A stretch of 64,000 nucleotides of DNA from Rhizobium vallis (GCF_003985155.1 NZ_ML133687.1:248001-312000); one strand, 5' to 3'. Counted from the stretch's first letter, positions 26,773 through 37,664 are shown. A program made the numbers and translations. Notes: generated by a model not told the origin, from the sequence alone.

Positions 26773-28620
26773 ATGCTGCGCCTTTTCTCTTCGTCGATCG
26801 TACGCCAGATCGTTGCGATCACGCTGTTTCTGCTGGCGATCAGCACCGCCGCCATCGTTGGCGTGACCTATTACAATCTCAGCCGCTATGTCATGGACGG
26901 CGCCGTCTCCGACGCGAAGGACGCCACCCGCGCCATGGCCGTCCTCTACGCGGCCGCCGACCAGGCTTCAAAGATCGAGCTGAAGGACAATCAGCTCTCC
27001 ACCGTCACGGAAGACGCCATTCCGGCGCTTGCCGATCATTCGCTGGTCGATCGGACCGCGCAGTCGATCGCGGGTGTTGCGACCATCTTCCAGAAGCAGG
27101 GCGGCGACTACGTCCGCATATCCACAAACGTCAAGAAGGAAAACGGCGACCGCGCCGTCGGCACCAAGCTCGTGGCAGATCACCCCGCCCAGCCGGTTCT
27201 CGCCAGGGGCGAGGCCTATTATGGTCCGGCGGAGCTGTTCGGCCGCAAGTTCATGACCGGCTATTTCCCGATCAAGAATGCATCGAGCGCCAATGTCGGT
27301 ATTCTCTTCATCGGCATTCCGATGGAGGTCTATTACCAGCACATGTATCAGCTGCAGATGCTGGTTCTCGGCGCCGGCCTCATCGTCATGCTCATTGTCG
27401 GCGTTCTCGCCTTCTATGCGATCCGCTTGTCGGTGAAGCCTTTGCAGGCGCTGACAGCGAGCGTCCATTCGATTTCCTCGGGCGATCTGGAGGGTGCGAT
27501 CCCCTGTGTCGAGAAGAAGAACGAGTTCGGCGACATCGGCCGCGCCTTGGCGCTCTTCAGTGACAGCGCCCGCGCGAGACGCGATCTCGAAACGCAGGCC
27601 GCCGAACAGCGTGCTTTGAGCGATGCCGAGCGCGCCAGGAACGATGCCGACAAGCGCTCGCTCGATGGCCAGATCGACTTTGCCGTCAGCCAACTTGCGG
27701 CCGGCCTCGGGCGTCTGTCGCAGGGTGATGTCTCGCAGACGATCGGCACGCCCTTCGTCGGCAGGCTGGAGCAGTTGCGTGTCGATTTCAATGCTTCCCT
27801 CCTGCGGCTGCAGGATACGCTGTCAGGTATCCGCGACAGCGCCTCGACGATCCAGCGCAACAGCGGCGCCGTCTCTGCCTCTGCCGGCGAGCTTTCCAAA
27901 CGCACCGAGGCGCAGGCCGCCAGCCTTGAAGAGACCGCGGCCGCCGTTGAGGAGATCACCGTGACGGTGCGCTCGTCCGCAGAACGCGCGCGTGAGGCGA
28001 ACAATGTGGTGGCTGCGACCAAGCGGACGGCCGACAGTTCCGGCGCCGTCGTCGGCGATGCCGTTGCCGCCATGGAGCGTATCGAAGAGGCTTCGCAGCG
28101 CATCGAGCAGATCATCGAGGTGATCGACGATATTGCCTTCCAGACCAATCTTCTGGCGCTGAATGCCGGCATCGAGGCAGCGCGCGCCGGCGAGGCGGGC
28201 AAGGGCTTTGCCGTCGTCGCCCAGGAAGTTCGCGAACTCGCGCAACGTTCGGCCGATGCGGCGCGCGAGATCAAATCACTGATCGAGACATCCAGCCGCG
28301 AGGTGAATGCGGGCTCCGAACTCGTCCAGAAGACCGGCAGCGTGCTTGCCTCGATCAGCCAGGAGATCATCGCGATCAGCGGCCATGTCGAGACCATCGC
28401 CACCGCCAGCCGGGATCAGTCGGCCGCATTGCAGGAGGTCAACGGATCGGTCAATGCCATGGACCAGATGACCCAGAAGAACGCCTCGATGGTCGCCGAG
28501 ACGACACAGGCAAGCCGCCTGCTCGCCGGTGAGGCCGATACGCTGGTGGCGCTGATCGAGCGCTTCCGCCTCGTCGCCGATTCCGCCCCTTCTCATCTCG
28601 GAAGCAGAAAAGCCGCCTGA
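26773..28620 (+). CDS. Methyl-accepting chemotaxis protein with Cache-type sensor
   Basis: 615 residues. Membrane segment about 10-32, a ~155-residue periplasmic domain with the pattern of a single-Cache sensor ([16 protein letters not shown] and a [10 protein letters not shown] motif), second membrane segment near 193-217, then HAMP and signalling domains. The signalling tip is nearly identical to the neighbouring receptor. The two share the unusual L-A-A-G-L-x-R-x-S-Q-G-D linker, suggesting ancient duplication of the cytoplasmic part with different sensors. The ATG rather than the preceding TTG is used; GGGGG stands upstream. Confidence 0.9.
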   Translation: MLRLFSSSIVRQIVAITLFLLAISTAAIVGVTYYNLSRYVMDGAVSDAKDATRAMAVLYAAADQASKIELKDNQLSTVTEDAIPALADHSLVDRTAQSIAGVATIFQKQGGDYVRISTNVKKENGDRAVGTKLVADHPAQPVLARGEAYYGPAELFGRKFMTGYFPIKNASSANVGILFIGIPMEVYYQHMYQLQMLVLGAGLIVMLIVGVLAFYAIRLSVKPLQALTASVHSISSGDLEGAIPCVEKKNEFGDIGRALALFSDSARARRDLETQAAEQRALSDAERARNDADKRSLDGQIDFAVSQLAAGLGRLSQGDVSQTIGTPFVGRLEQLRVDFNASLLRLQDTLSGIRDSASTIQRNSGAVSASAGELSKRTEAQAASLEETAAAVEEITVTVRSSAERAREANNVVAATKRTADSSGAVVGDAVAAMERIEEASQRIEQIIEVIDDIAFQTNLLALNAGIEAARAGEAGKGFAVVAQEVRELAQRSADAAREIKSLIETSSREVNAGSELVQKTGSVLASISQEIIAISGHVETIATASRDQSAALQEVNGSVNAMDQMTQKNASMVAETTQASRLLAGEADTLVALIERFRLVADSAPSHLGSRKAA

Positions 28621-28829
28621 GCCCCGCAATCACAGCTGCTGCGGGATTGCGGCTCGGTTTTGCCTCGCCTTCCCAGCCGAAGATCGAGCGACGCTAACCA
28701 GCCGCCGAAGCGAATGAGGCGGCTGTTTCCGAACTCGGCATAGAACCTGTCCTCCTCCTTCTTGCCACCGCATCGCGGGTAGTAGTGCCGATATCCTTGG
28801 ATGCCGGCTATGGTGATCAAGTCGATCAT
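28593..28829 (-). CDS. Small protein of unknown function, divergent from a LysR gene
   Basis: 78 residues, basic, rich in Arg/Gly/Tyr, no signal peptide or membrane helix. Its ATG has a good AGGAAAGGA ribosome site, and it is transcribed away from the LysR gene with 89 bases between them, a classic regulator-target arrangement. The 3' end overlaps the end of the second chemoreceptor by 28 bases on the opposite strand, and that gene's terminator hairpin lies inside it. The overlap lowers confidence. No family is recognised. Confidence 0.42.
   Translation of the reverse strand: MIDLITIAGIQGYRHYYPRCGGKKEEDRFYAEFGNSRLIRFGGWLASLDLRLGRRGKTEPQSRSSCDCGAQAAFLLPR
28624..28662 (+). terminator. Possible terminator after the second chemoreceptor
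   Basis: CCGCAATC and GATTGCGG pair around a 13-base loop and are followed within six bases by TTTT. The stem is moderate. It lies within the opposing small ORF. Confidence 0.5.
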
Positions 28830-28918
28830 GGGGATGTCCTTTCCTGTAGAAGACATCACTGATTTAGGAATCGAATTTCTCTTCATAAACGGGCAAAAAC
28901 CCACTATGTTTTTCATTC

Positions 28919-29788
28919 ATGAAAAACGCAAACTGGGATTCCTATCAGCTTTTCCTGCAGGTCGCCCGGCTGGGCGGGTTGACCGGCGCAAGCAACGCAA
29001 GCGGATTGAGCCCGGCGACCGTCGGGCGGCGCATGCTTGATCTCGAACAGGAGATCGGCCGGGCGCTGTTTTCTCGCAGCCAGACCGGATATCGCCTGAC
29101 ACAGGATGGCCAGGGGCTGCTCGATCACCTTCAGGAAATGGAAGCTGCTGCCCGCAAGGTGGAGGCATGGCGGCAATCCGGCGAGGGTGGCGCGACCGTC
29201 AGGGTCGCCGCCGGCACCTGGGTCGCCTGGCTGCTGACGGAGAATTTCGCTGCGATCCGCACGCCGGGCGATGCCTTCACCATTTCGCTCACCATCGGCG
29301 AGGCGCGCGCGAGCCTTGCCTACCGCGAGAGCGATATCGGTATTCGCGCCTTCGAGCCGGAGGAGGCCAATCTTGCCGCCCGTCTGCTCGGAGAGGTGGC
29401 CTATGCGGTCTATATCAGACGCAATGCCGCCGAGACCGATGAGCGCTGGATTGCGGTCGCCGAGGAGGAGGCGATATCAGCTTACTTGCGTTGGCCGCAC
29501 GCCAATGCCGCGGCAGGGATCGTCGCCACCGTCAACCGGCCGCGTTCGCTGCCGGATCTGGTGCGCGCCGGCGCCGGCAAGGCGGTCCTTCCCTGTTTTG
29601 TCGGCGATCTGCATCCGGAATTGCAGCGGCAGGGCGGCGAGCTGCCGGAATTGCGCCATCGGCAATGGATCGTCATGAATGCCGAGGACCGTCATCGCCC
29701 GGAGATCCGCACGGTCGCCGACCGGATGACGAAGCTCATCAGAAGTTATGCCGATCTCTTCGCCGGAAAACGGCCGAGCCGTGCTTGA
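28919..29788 (+). CDS. LysR-family transcriptional regulator
   Basis: 289 residues. The N-terminal winged helix-turn-helix (about 5-65) includes G-G-L-T-G-A-S-N-A-S-G-L-S-P-A-T-V-G-R-R and the following linker helix. The remainder is the periplasmic-binding-like effector domain. It is divergent from the small ORF at 28593-28829 and convergent, with three bases between stops, on the LuxR-type gene. The target genes and inducer are unknown. Confidence 0.85.
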   Translation: MKNANWDSYQLFLQVARLGGLTGASNASGLSPATVGRRMLDLEQEIGRALFSRSQTGYRLTQDGQGLLDHLQEMEAAARKVEAWRQSGEGGATVRVAAGTWVAWLLTENFAAIRTPGDAFTISLTIGEARASLAYRESDIGIRAFEPEEANLAARLLGEVAYAVYIRRNAAETDERWIAVAEEEAISAYLRWPHANAAAGIVATVNRPRSLPDLVRAGAGKAVLPCFVGDLHPELQRQGGELPELRHRQWIVMNAEDRHRPEIRTVADRMTKLIRSYADLFAGKRPSRA

Positions 29789-29791
29789 GAT

Positions 29792-30922
29792 TTACGGCAT
29801 CAGCCGGCGCACCAGAGCCACCTGGCTGTTCACCCCAAGCTTGGAATAGATGCTCTTCAGGTGCGAGCGGGCCGTCTCATAGCTGACATCGTGCGTGGTG
29901 GCCGCCTCCCGCAGTGAAAGCCCGTCGGCAATCGCAGACGCGATACGCATCTCGGCGGCCGTCAGCTGTTTGTTGCGTGCCAGCACCTCATTGATATCGG
30001 CTCTCTGCGCCGTGCCTGACCGCTCGATGATGAGCGCGATCGTCGGACCTTCCAGAAAGGCAGTGATGAAATCCGATTGCAGCCTCACGAGCGTGCATCT
30101 GACGCTGCCGTCTTTCGCCTTGACGAGCGTCGACGACGGCAGCGTGCTTGCCGGCATATGATGATGGCTCAGCATGTCGAGCTGGGCGCTCAGCGTCGTG
30201 TCGCCGATGACGATCCGCCCGGACAGGCCGATGCCGATCCCGACACCCTCGGCAAGCATCCGTTCCGCGGCCGTATTGAACGAGCGGATCTGTCGGTCCT
30301 CGCCGAGATAAACGATGCCAACGCCGATGGCATCGAAGAGCGCCAGCCCGTTCTCGTCGTTCTGGCAATCGCGACGATCGCGCCGAACGAAATCGAAGGC
30401 GCGTTTGAGATGCGGCGCGAGATCGCTCAGCAGGTCGGCATTCGCCCGGTTGCGCTCGGGATCGGCCGAGGAGGTCAGGGTCGACAGGTTGAAGGACCGG
30501 CCGTTCTCCCGCATGATGGTGACGCCGACGCTGCTTTCGCAGCCGATATTGCGGATGAAGTCGTTGTAGAATTCGGTCTTGAGGAGGTCGCAGCGCGGCA
30601 GCATCTGTTCGGCGATAACGCCGAGGCCGACCGGCCGGACAGCGGCCTTGGGCATCCACGGATTGATCCTCGCATAGTAGCGGTTATAGGCGTCGACCTC
30701 CGCATCCTGAATGCCGGAGGCGAGCGAGAGGCCGCCGGTGCGCGTGACGGAATCGTGGAAGAACAGCGTCGACTTCGCATCCGGCATCGTCTCGTTCAGC
30801 ACGTCGAGAAATGCCTGCCATGTCGTCTCACCGAAGAGCGCGGCGTAGATCAGATCGGTCAAGGCTTCGAGTCTGGGGTGCGGCGCGCCGGGCATAGGCA
30901 ATTCCAAACGAAGATGACCCAT
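29792..30922 (-). CDS. LuxR-type transcriptional regulator with PAS-like N-terminus
   Basis: About 376 residues. The C-terminal ~60 residues form a LuxR/GerE helix-turn-helix (L-T-A-A-E-M-R-I-A, then D-V-S-Y-E-T-A-R-S-H-L-K-S-I-Y-S-K-L-G-V). The N-terminal ~300 residues contain a PAS-like region around 200-300 (A-I-G-V-G-I-V-Y-L-G-E-D-R-Q-I). They do not look like an acyl-homoserine-lactone binding domain, so quorum sensing is not implied. An alternative ATG 27 bases downstream is equally plausible. No LuxI gene is nearby. Confidence 0.75.
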   Translation of the reverse strand: MGHLRLELPMPGAPHPRLEALTDLIYAALFGETTWQAFLDVLNETMPDAKSTLFFHDSVTRTGGLSLASGIQDAEVDAYNRYYARINPWMPKAAVRPVGLGVIAEQMLPRCDLLKTEFYNDFIRNIGCESSVGVTIMRENGRSFNLSTLTSSADPERNRANADLLSDLAPHLKRAFDFVRRDRRDCQNDENGLALFDAIGVGIVYLGEDRQIRSFNTAAERMLAEGVGIGIGLSGRIVIGDTTLSAQLDMLSHHHMPASTLPSSTLVKAKDGSVRCTLVRLQSDFITAFLEGPTIALIIERSGTAQRADINEVLARNKQLTAAEMRIASAIADGLSLREAATTHDVSYETARSHLKSIYSKLGVNSQVALVRRLMP

Positions 30923-31043
30923 TATGGCTCGACTTCGCGGCGGTGACAATTGCGGCAAATGCGACGGCTGGTGCATCGCGATCGAACGTATTAAGTCCGG
31001 AATCGAAATCGGCTTCGGAGGAATTGCACGCGGATAACGATAA

Positions 31044-31077
31044 AGCGCCCGCGCATCTCCTCGGATGTGCGGGCGCT
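31044..31077 (-). terminator. Terminator of the aceA operon (minus strand)
   Basis: A 14-bp stem (AGCGCCCGCGCATC / GATGTGCGGGCGCT, one wobble) with a 6-base loop. In the minus direction it is followed by TTTATC. It ends the transcript of isocitrate lyase and its small partner gene. Confidence 0.75.
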
Positions 31078-31117
31078 CTGGCTGAGGAACAGGGCCGACG
31101 TCGTCGGCCGCCTTTCA

Positions 31118-31354
31118 TCAATGCCGGTTGGTGACGACGACGGGAATGAGCAGGTCGCCCCAGTTGCCGTCGCCGCCGTGATGGCGGGCCGAGCGCACCA
31201 GCTCGACCGAAACCCCAGCCTCGACGGCTTTCATGACCGATTGGTTCAGCCGATGAAGGTCGTTGGCGAGCATCCGGATCGTCGTCTGCTGATCCTCGCT
31301 CATGCTGGTCGCCTGCTCTTCGGCCCGTTCCCTGACGCGTGTGATGGATGCCAT
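31118..31354 (-). CDS. Small protein co-transcribed with isocitrate lyase
   Basis: 78 residues, soluble, with an N-terminal helical half and a C-terminal H-H-G-G-D-G-N-W-G-D segment. The ATG is preceded by a strong GAGGAGG site that lies in the 21-base gap after aceA, and a terminator follows, so it is clearly in the aceA transcript. I do not recognise the family. A role tied to glyoxylate-cycle growth is inference from position only. Confidence 0.72.
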   Translation of the reverse strand: MASITRVRERAEEQATSMSEDQQTTIRMLANDLHRLNQSVMKAVEAGVSVELVRSARHHGGDGNWGDLLIPVVVTNRH

Positions 31355-31375
31355 GGTCTTCTCCTCCTCTTCGGG

Positions 31376-32665
<1,290 letters not shown>

Positions 32666-32807
32666 GCTGCTCTCCTCACTGGAAGTCCGATACAAAATGG
32701 CTGCATGACAAGATTGACAAAATTGCGCGGCGTGACCAGGAAAACCTTTGATTTCTGGGCCGGAAAGAGGTTAAGATGAGCAGGATTGACAGAGAGGCGC
32801 TGTGAAT

Positions 32808-32825
32808 TTGTAAATTATTGTAAAT
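32808..32825. promoter_or_regulatory. Direct repeats between aceA and its likely regulator
   Basis: TTGTAAAT occurs twice, ten bases apart start to start, i.e. one helical turn, within the divergent promoter region. Paired A/T-rich half sites with a one-turn period suit binding by the XRE-type regulator encoded next door. The assignment is by position and repetition only. Confidence 0.45.
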
Positions 32826-32856
32826 ACGGCGCGCCTTGCTTGTCAAAGGGTGTGAC

Positions 32857-34266
32857 ATGGCGGAACGGAAGATATTCGCAGGCCCGAAGGTGAGGCGCAT
32901 CCGCAATGCGCTGTCGTTGACGCAGACTGCCATGGCCGAGGCGCTGGAAATCTCACCATCCTATCTGAACCTCATCGAGCGCAACCAGCGGCCGTTGACG
33001 GTGCAATTGCTGCTCAAGCTCGCGGCCGTCTACAGGGTCGATCTTGAGGAGTTGCGGGGCCAGACCGGTGGCGGTCTCGACCAGCTGAAGGAAATCTTTG
33101 CCGATCCGCTACTTGTCGGCGAGTTGCCCGGCGATCAGGAACTGGTGGAGGTCGCCGAGGCGGCGCCCAATGCCGCAAGCGGCATGATCAAGCTTTATCG
33201 CGCCTATCGCGAGCAGGCGGCAAGACTTTCCGACTTGACGGTGCTGATGGCTGCCGAGGGGCACGCCCCGGTCGCCGCTGGCCGTTTGCCGCTGGATGAG
33301 GCGCGCGAGGCACTGGAGCGCCGATCCGCCTATTTCGCGCGGATCGAGGCGGCGGCCGAAGCCTTTGCCGCGACGCTTTCCGGCGGTACCGATCTTGCCG
33401 CCGGGCTGAAGGACTGGCTGCGCGCCGAGCGCGGCATCGCCGTGCGTGTGCTTCCCGTGCATGTCATGCCGGATCTGCGCCGGCGTTTCGATCGCCATTC
33501 CATGCGGCTTTTCATCTCGGAACGCCTGTCGCAGGCCGACCGCGCGCATGAGATCGCCATCGAGACCGCGATGCTCGCGCTGCTGCCGGCGATCGATGCC
33601 GAACTCGATGATCTCTCGCTCTCCTCAGCCGAGGCGCGTCGTATCGCCCGTTTCGAGCTTGCCCGCATCGCCGCGCTGGCGCTCGCAATGCCGTACGACG
33701 CTTTTCTCTCGGCGGCGAAATCGACGCGCTACGATATCGATATTCTTCGGGCGCGTTTCGGCGTTTCCTTCGGTCATGCCGCCGCGCGTCTTGCCATGCT
33801 GCAACGCCCGGGGGCGGCGGCCATCCCCTTCTTCCTGATCGAGATCGATGCTGCGGGCCACCGGCTGCGCAGGGCGGGCGCGCAGGGCTTTCCGCAGGCC
33901 CGTTTCGGCGGCGGCTGCCCGAAGCTCAACATTCACGCCGCCTTCCTGCAACCGGGCCAGATTCTCGCCGAAACGGTCGTCATGCCGGATGGCGCATCCT
34001 TCCTGACGATCGCCCGCACCTTAGAGGGGCCGAGCGTCGAATTCGGCGAAAGGGTGAGGCGCACCGCAATCCTGATCGGCTGTGACGCCGCCCTTGGTGA
34101 GGGCCTTGTCTATGGGCAGGCGACGGCGCTCGAGCCGGTTACGATCGGTCCGGCCTGTCGCCTCTGCGAGCGGCGCGGCTGCCTTTCCCGCGCCGAGCCG
34201 CCGTTGACGAGGCCGCTGGCGCTCGACGAGATGGTGGCGGGGCTCAGCGCCTTCGACTTCCAGTGA
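32857..34266 (+). CDS. ScfR/RamB-type XRE transcriptional regulator
   Basis: 469 residues: an N-terminal XRE helix-turn-helix (about 8-62, L-S-L-T-Q-T-A-M-A-E-A-L-E-I-S-P-S-Y-L-N-L-I-E), a central ImmA/IrrE-like region and a C-terminal short-chain-fatty-acyl-regulator domain. The last carries a Cys cluster (C-R-L-C-E-R-R-G-C) near residue 440. The central segment reads H-E-I-A-I-E, so the usual HExxH metalloprotease motif is not intact and peptidase activity is unlikely. RamB, a family member in corynebacteria, controls aceA; this gene is divergent from aceA, so the same logic probably applies. It was started at the ATG matching the family, not seven codons earlier. Confidence 0.85.
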   Translation: MAERKIFAGPKVRRIRNALSLTQTAMAEALEISPSYLNLIERNQRPLTVQLLLKLAAVYRVDLEELRGQTGGGLDQLKEIFADPLLVGELPGDQELVEVAEAAPNAASGMIKLYRAYREQAARLSDLTVLMAAEGHAPVAAGRLPLDEAREALERRSAYFARIEAAAEAFAATLSGGTDLAAGLKDWLRAERGIAVRVLPVHVMPDLRRRFDRHSMRLFISERLSQADRAHEIAIETAMLALLPAIDAELDDLSLSSAEARRIARFELARIAALALAMPYDAFLSAAKSTRYDIDILRARFGVSFGHAAARLAMLQRPGAAAIPFFLIEIDAAGHRLRRAGAQGFPQARFGGGCPKLNIHAAFLQPGQILAETVVMPDGASFLTIARTLEGPSVEFGERVRRTAILIGCDAALGEGLVYGQATALEPVTIGPACRLCERRGCLSRAEPPLTRPLALDEMVAGLSAFDFQ

Positions 34267-34392
34267 TTGTGAAATCATTGAGAGCGCAGGATTTTGCGCT
34301 TGTGGGCTGTTAAAATCCTTCTTAGTCTGCACAAAAAACCAGAGGGAAAAGATGTCCGGGGGTGCGGAATCTTTGAACAAACAGGAGAAGTC

Positions 34393-35490
34393 ATGAGGTC
34401 AACCATCCTAAGCGTGACGGCTGCCGCCGTTACCGCACTCCTTGCCGCCGCGCCGGCCTTTGCGCAGGAGCGCGTGGTCAACGTCTACAACTGGTCGGAT
34501 TATATCGACAGTTCCATCCTTGAGGATTTCACCAAGGAAACCGGCATCAAGGTCGTCTACGACACCTTTGATTCCAACGAGACGCTGGAAACCAAGCTCC
34601 TGGCCGGCGGTTCGGGTTATGACGTCGTCGTCCCCACGGTATCCTTCATGCAGCGCCAGATCGCCGCCGGCGTCTACCAGAAGCTCGACAAGTCGAAGCT
34701 GCCGAACCTGGTCAACATGTGGGACGTCATCATGAAGGGCGTTGCGTCCTTCGATCCCGGCAATGAATACAGCGTCGACTATATGTGGGGCACGACCGGC
34801 ATCGGCTACAATGTCGACAAGGTCAAGGCCGCACTTGGAACCGACGACAAGCCCAATTGGGATGCGTTGTTCGACCCGGCGAAGGCCGCGAAACTCAAGG
34901 ATTGCGGCATCTATATGCTGGATTCCCCGACCGACGTCGTGCCCTCCGTGCTTGCTTATCTCGGGCTCAATCCCAACAGCAAGGATCCCGCGGATCTGAA
35001 GAAGGCGCAGGACGTCCTTACCGCCGTTCGTCCCTTTGTCCGCAAGTTCCATTCCTCGGAATATATCAGCGCCCTTGCGAACGGCGATATCTGCATCGCG
35101 CTCGGCTATTCCGGCGATATGTTCCAGGCCCGCGACCGCGCCAAGGAAGCCAATGCCGGCGTCAAGGTGGATTATTCGGTCCCGTCCCAGGGCGCTCAGA
35201 TCTTCTTCGACGTCTTCGGCATTCCGAAGGATGCGCCGCACGTGGCGGAAGCCCATGAATTCATCAATTACATGATGAAGCCGGAAGTCGTCGCCAAGGC
35301 CTCGAACTTCGTCTTCTACGCCAACGGCAACAAGGCGTCGCAGCAGTTCCTCGACAAGGAAGTCATCGACGATACGGCGATCTATCCGACGCCCGAGGTC
35401 ATGGCGAAACTTTTCACCGTTCCGCCGCTCGATCCGAAGACGCAGCGGATCGTGACGCGGCTATGGACCACCGTGGTCACTGGCCAATAA
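34393..35490 (+). CDS. potF: Putrescine/polyamine ABC transporter binding protein
   Basis: 365 residues with a signal peptide (cleavage near residue 24, A-F-A). The mature start V-V-N-V-Y-N-W-S-D-Y-I and the later Y-D-V-V-V-P-T motif are characteristic of PotD/PotF polyamine-binding proteins, and aromatic and acidic residues suited to diamine binding are present. The start has CAGGAG upstream; a longer in-frame ORF is rejected. It heads a potFGHI order, and a terminator-like hairpin separates it from potG. Confidence 0.9.
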   Translation: MRSTILSVTAAAVTALLAAAPAFAQERVVNVYNWSDYIDSSILEDFTKETGIKVVYDTFDSNETLETKLLAGGSGYDVVVPTVSFMQRQIAAGVYQKLDKSKLPNLVNMWDVIMKGVASFDPGNEYSVDYMWGTTGIGYNVDKVKAALGTDDKPNWDALFDPAKAAKLKDCGIYMLDSPTDVVPSVLAYLGLNPNSKDPADLKKAQDVLTAVRPFVRKFHSSEYISALANGDICIALGYSGDMFQARDRAKEANAGVKVDYSVPSQGAQIFFDVFGIPKDAPHVAEAHEFINYMMKPEVVAKASNFVFYANGNKASQQFLDKEVIDDTAIYPTPEVMAKLFTVPPLDPKTQRIVTRLWTTVVTGQ

Positions 35491-35499
35491 TCTGATCGC

Positions 35500-35529
35500 G
35501 GCCCGGACGGAAACGTCCGGGCCTTTTTT
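35500..35529 (+). terminator. Terminator/attenuator between potF and potG
   Basis: GGCCCGGACG / CGTCCGGGCC with a GAAA tetraloop and six T residues: a textbook intrinsic terminator. As potGHI follow in the same direction, it probably terminates part of the transcription and leaves more potF mRNA than permease mRNA. A separate promoter before potG is the alternative. Confidence 0.85.
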
Positions 35530-35602
35530 GACGATCCCGGCCGGGTGAAGCCGGGCAGAAAAGCCGAGAACAAAAGCAAAGAATGTATTTTCGGGGAACA
35601 AT

Positions 35603-36745
35603 ATGAAGTCTTTAGGCAATATTCGCCGCTCTTTCGCACCTTGGACCGATCCGTCCGCCAAGCCGTTTATATCAATCAAGAATGTCACCAAGCGTTTCGG
35701 CGATTTCACCGCCGTCGATAACCTGTCGCTCGACATCTATCATCGCGAATTCTTCGCGCTGCTCGGCGCCTCCGGCTGCGGCAAGTCGACGCTTCTGCGC
35801 ATGCTCGCCGGTTTCGAGCAACCGACCTCGGGCGAAATCGTGCTCGACGGTACCGACATGGCCGGCACGCCGCCTTACAGGCGCCCCGTCAACATGATGT
35901 TCCAGTCCTATGCGCTCTTTCCGCACATGACGGTCGAGAAGAACATCGCCTTCGGCCTGAAACAGGATGGCATGCCGAAGGACGAAATAGCAGAGCGCGT
36001 GTTGCAGATGCTGAAGCTCGTCAAGCTCGAGCAGTTTGCCTCCCGCAAGCCGAACCAGCTCTCCGGCGGACAGCGCCAGCGCGTGGCGCTGGCTCGCTCG
36101 CTCGCAAAGCGCCCCAAGGTGCTGCTGCTCGACGAACCGCTCGGCGCGCTCGACAAGAAGCTGCGCGAGGAAACCCAGTTCGAACTGATGGACCTGCAGC
36201 AGAATCTAGGCCTCACCTTCGTCGTCGTCACCCACGACCAGGAAGAGGCGATGACCATGGCCGATCGTATCGCCGTCATGAGCCACGGCAAGGTCGTGCA
36301 GGTGGCGACGCCGGCGGAGATCTACGAGGCGCCGAATTGCCGTTTCGTTGCGGATTTCATTGGCGACGTGAACATCTTCGACGGAAAAGTTGCCTCATCG
36401 GGCAATGGCACGGTCGAGATATCAGTCGATAGCGGCTTCAGCGTGCGTGTCGCCGCTTCCGAAACACCCTCGGCGGGCAGCGCCGCCGGCTTCGCCATCC
36501 GGCCGGAAAAATTGCGGGTCGGGCGGACGCCTCCCGCCAACGCTTCGGTCAATGCCGCCAGGGGCGAACTCTGGGATATTGGCTATCTCGGCGACATGAC
36601 CGTCTTCCATGTGAAATTGCAGAGCGGCAATATCGTCAAGGCCTCATCCCTTAATGCGCAGCGCACCGTCGACGACCCCTTCACCTACGATCAGGAAGTC
36701 TGGGTCTCCTTCGACGAGAATGCCGGCGTCCTGCTGAAGGATTGA
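35603..36745 (+). CDS. potG: Polyamine ABC transporter ATP-binding protein
   Basis: 380 residues with an N-terminal extension typical of PotG (about 25 residues), Walker A (GASGCGKST near residue 53), signature L-S-G-G-Q-R-Q-R, Walker B (VLLLDEP) and a TOBE-like C-terminal domain. The potH gene begins four bases after its stop. Energises import of putrescine or a similar polyamine with PotFHI. Confidence 0.9.
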   Translation: MKSLGNIRRSFAPWTDPSAKPFISIKNVTKRFGDFTAVDNLSLDIYHREFFALLGASGCGKSTLLRMLAGFEQPTSGEIVLDGTDMAGTPPYRRPVNMMFQSYALFPHMTVEKNIAFGLKQDGMPKDEIAERVLQMLKLVKLEQFASRKPNQLSGGQRQRVALARSLAKRPKVLLLDEPLGALDKKLREETQFELMDLQQNLGLTFVVVTHDQEEAMTMADRIAVMSHGKVVQVATPAEIYEAPNCRFVADFIGDVNIFDGKVASSGNGTVEISVDSGFSVRVAASETPSAGSAAGFAIRPEKLRVGRTPPANASVNAARGELWDIGYLGDMTVFHVKLQSGNIVKASSLNAQRTVDDPFTYDQEVWVSFDENAGVLLKD

Positions 36746-36749
36746 GATC

Positions 36750-37661
36750 ATGGGCAAGCTCACGTCCGGCCTCTACAATCGCCTCGTCATCATCATCCCT
36801 TATGCCTGGCTGCTGCTCTTCTTCCTGGCGCCCTTCTTCATCGTCTTCCGCATTTCGGTATCGACGACGGCGATCGCCATGCCGCCTTATGAGCCTGTCT
36901 TCTCTTTCGCCGACGGCTGGGCCGGCCTCTGGAGCAAGATCGGCGATCTCTCCTTCGACAATTACACCTATCTCACTGACGACCCGCTCTATTTCAACGC
37001 CTATATCTCGAGCGTGGTGATCGCCGGGATTTCTACCTTCCTGACGCTGCTGATCGCCTATCCGATCGCCTACGGCATGGCGCAGGCGCCCCGCGGCCTG
37101 CGCCCGACGCTGGTGATGCTGGTCATCCTGCCCTTCTGGACGAGCTTCCTGATCCGCGTTTACGCCTGGATAGCCATCCTGAAGCCGGAGGGCCTGTTCA
37201 ACCAGCTCTTGCAGTCGCTGCACCTCATCGACACGCCGCTGATCCTGCTCAACACCAATACCGCCGTTTATATCGGCATCGTCTATTCCTATCTGCCCTT
37301 CATGGTGCTGCCGCTTTATTCTGCGCTCGAGAAGATGGACGGCACGCTGATCGAAGCCGCGCAGGATCTCGGCTGCCCGCCGATCACCGCCTTCTGGCGC
37401 GTCACCTTTCCGCTGTCGATCCCCGGCGTGGTGGCCGGCTGCATGCTGGTCTTCATCCCGGCCGTCGGCGAATTCGTCATTCCCGATCTGCTCGGCGGGT
37501 CGCAGACGCTGATGATCGGCAAAACGCTATGGAATGAATTCAATTCCAACCGCGATTGGCCCGTCTCCTCGGCGGTGGCGACCATCCTGTTGCTGATCCT
37601 GGTGATCCCGATCGTCTTCTTCCAGAATATTCAGGCCAAGGCCGAAGAGCGGGGGAAATAA
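36750..37661 (+). CDS. potH: Polyamine ABC transporter permease
   Basis: 303 residues with six or so membrane segments and the EAA-type loop (L-I-E-A-A-Q-D-L-G-C) near residue 205-215. A periplasmic loop after the first segment mentions no known motif. PotI starts three bases after its stop, so the pair is translated from one message. It forms the channel together with PotI. Confidence 0.9.
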   Translation: MGKLTSGLYNRLVIIIPYAWLLLFFLAPFFIVFRISVSTTAIAMPPYEPVFSFADGWAGLWSKIGDLSFDNYTYLTDDPLYFNAYISSVVIAGISTFLTLLIAYPIAYGMAQAPRGLRPTLVMLVILPFWTSFLIRVYAWIAILKPEGLFNQLLQSLHLIDTPLILLNTNTAVYIGIVYSYLPFMVLPLYSALEKMDGTLIEAAQDLGCPPITAFWRVTFPLSIPGVVAGCMLVFIPAVGEFVIPDLLGGSQTLMIGKTLWNEFNSNRDWPVSSAVATILLLILVIPIVFFQNIQAKAEERGK

Positions 37662-37664
37662 GCC

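Noticed and set aside
29792..30922. Quorum-sensing LuxR receptor
   Set aside because: The N-terminal part is PAS-like and lacks the autoinducer-domain residue pattern, and no luxI gene is nearby.
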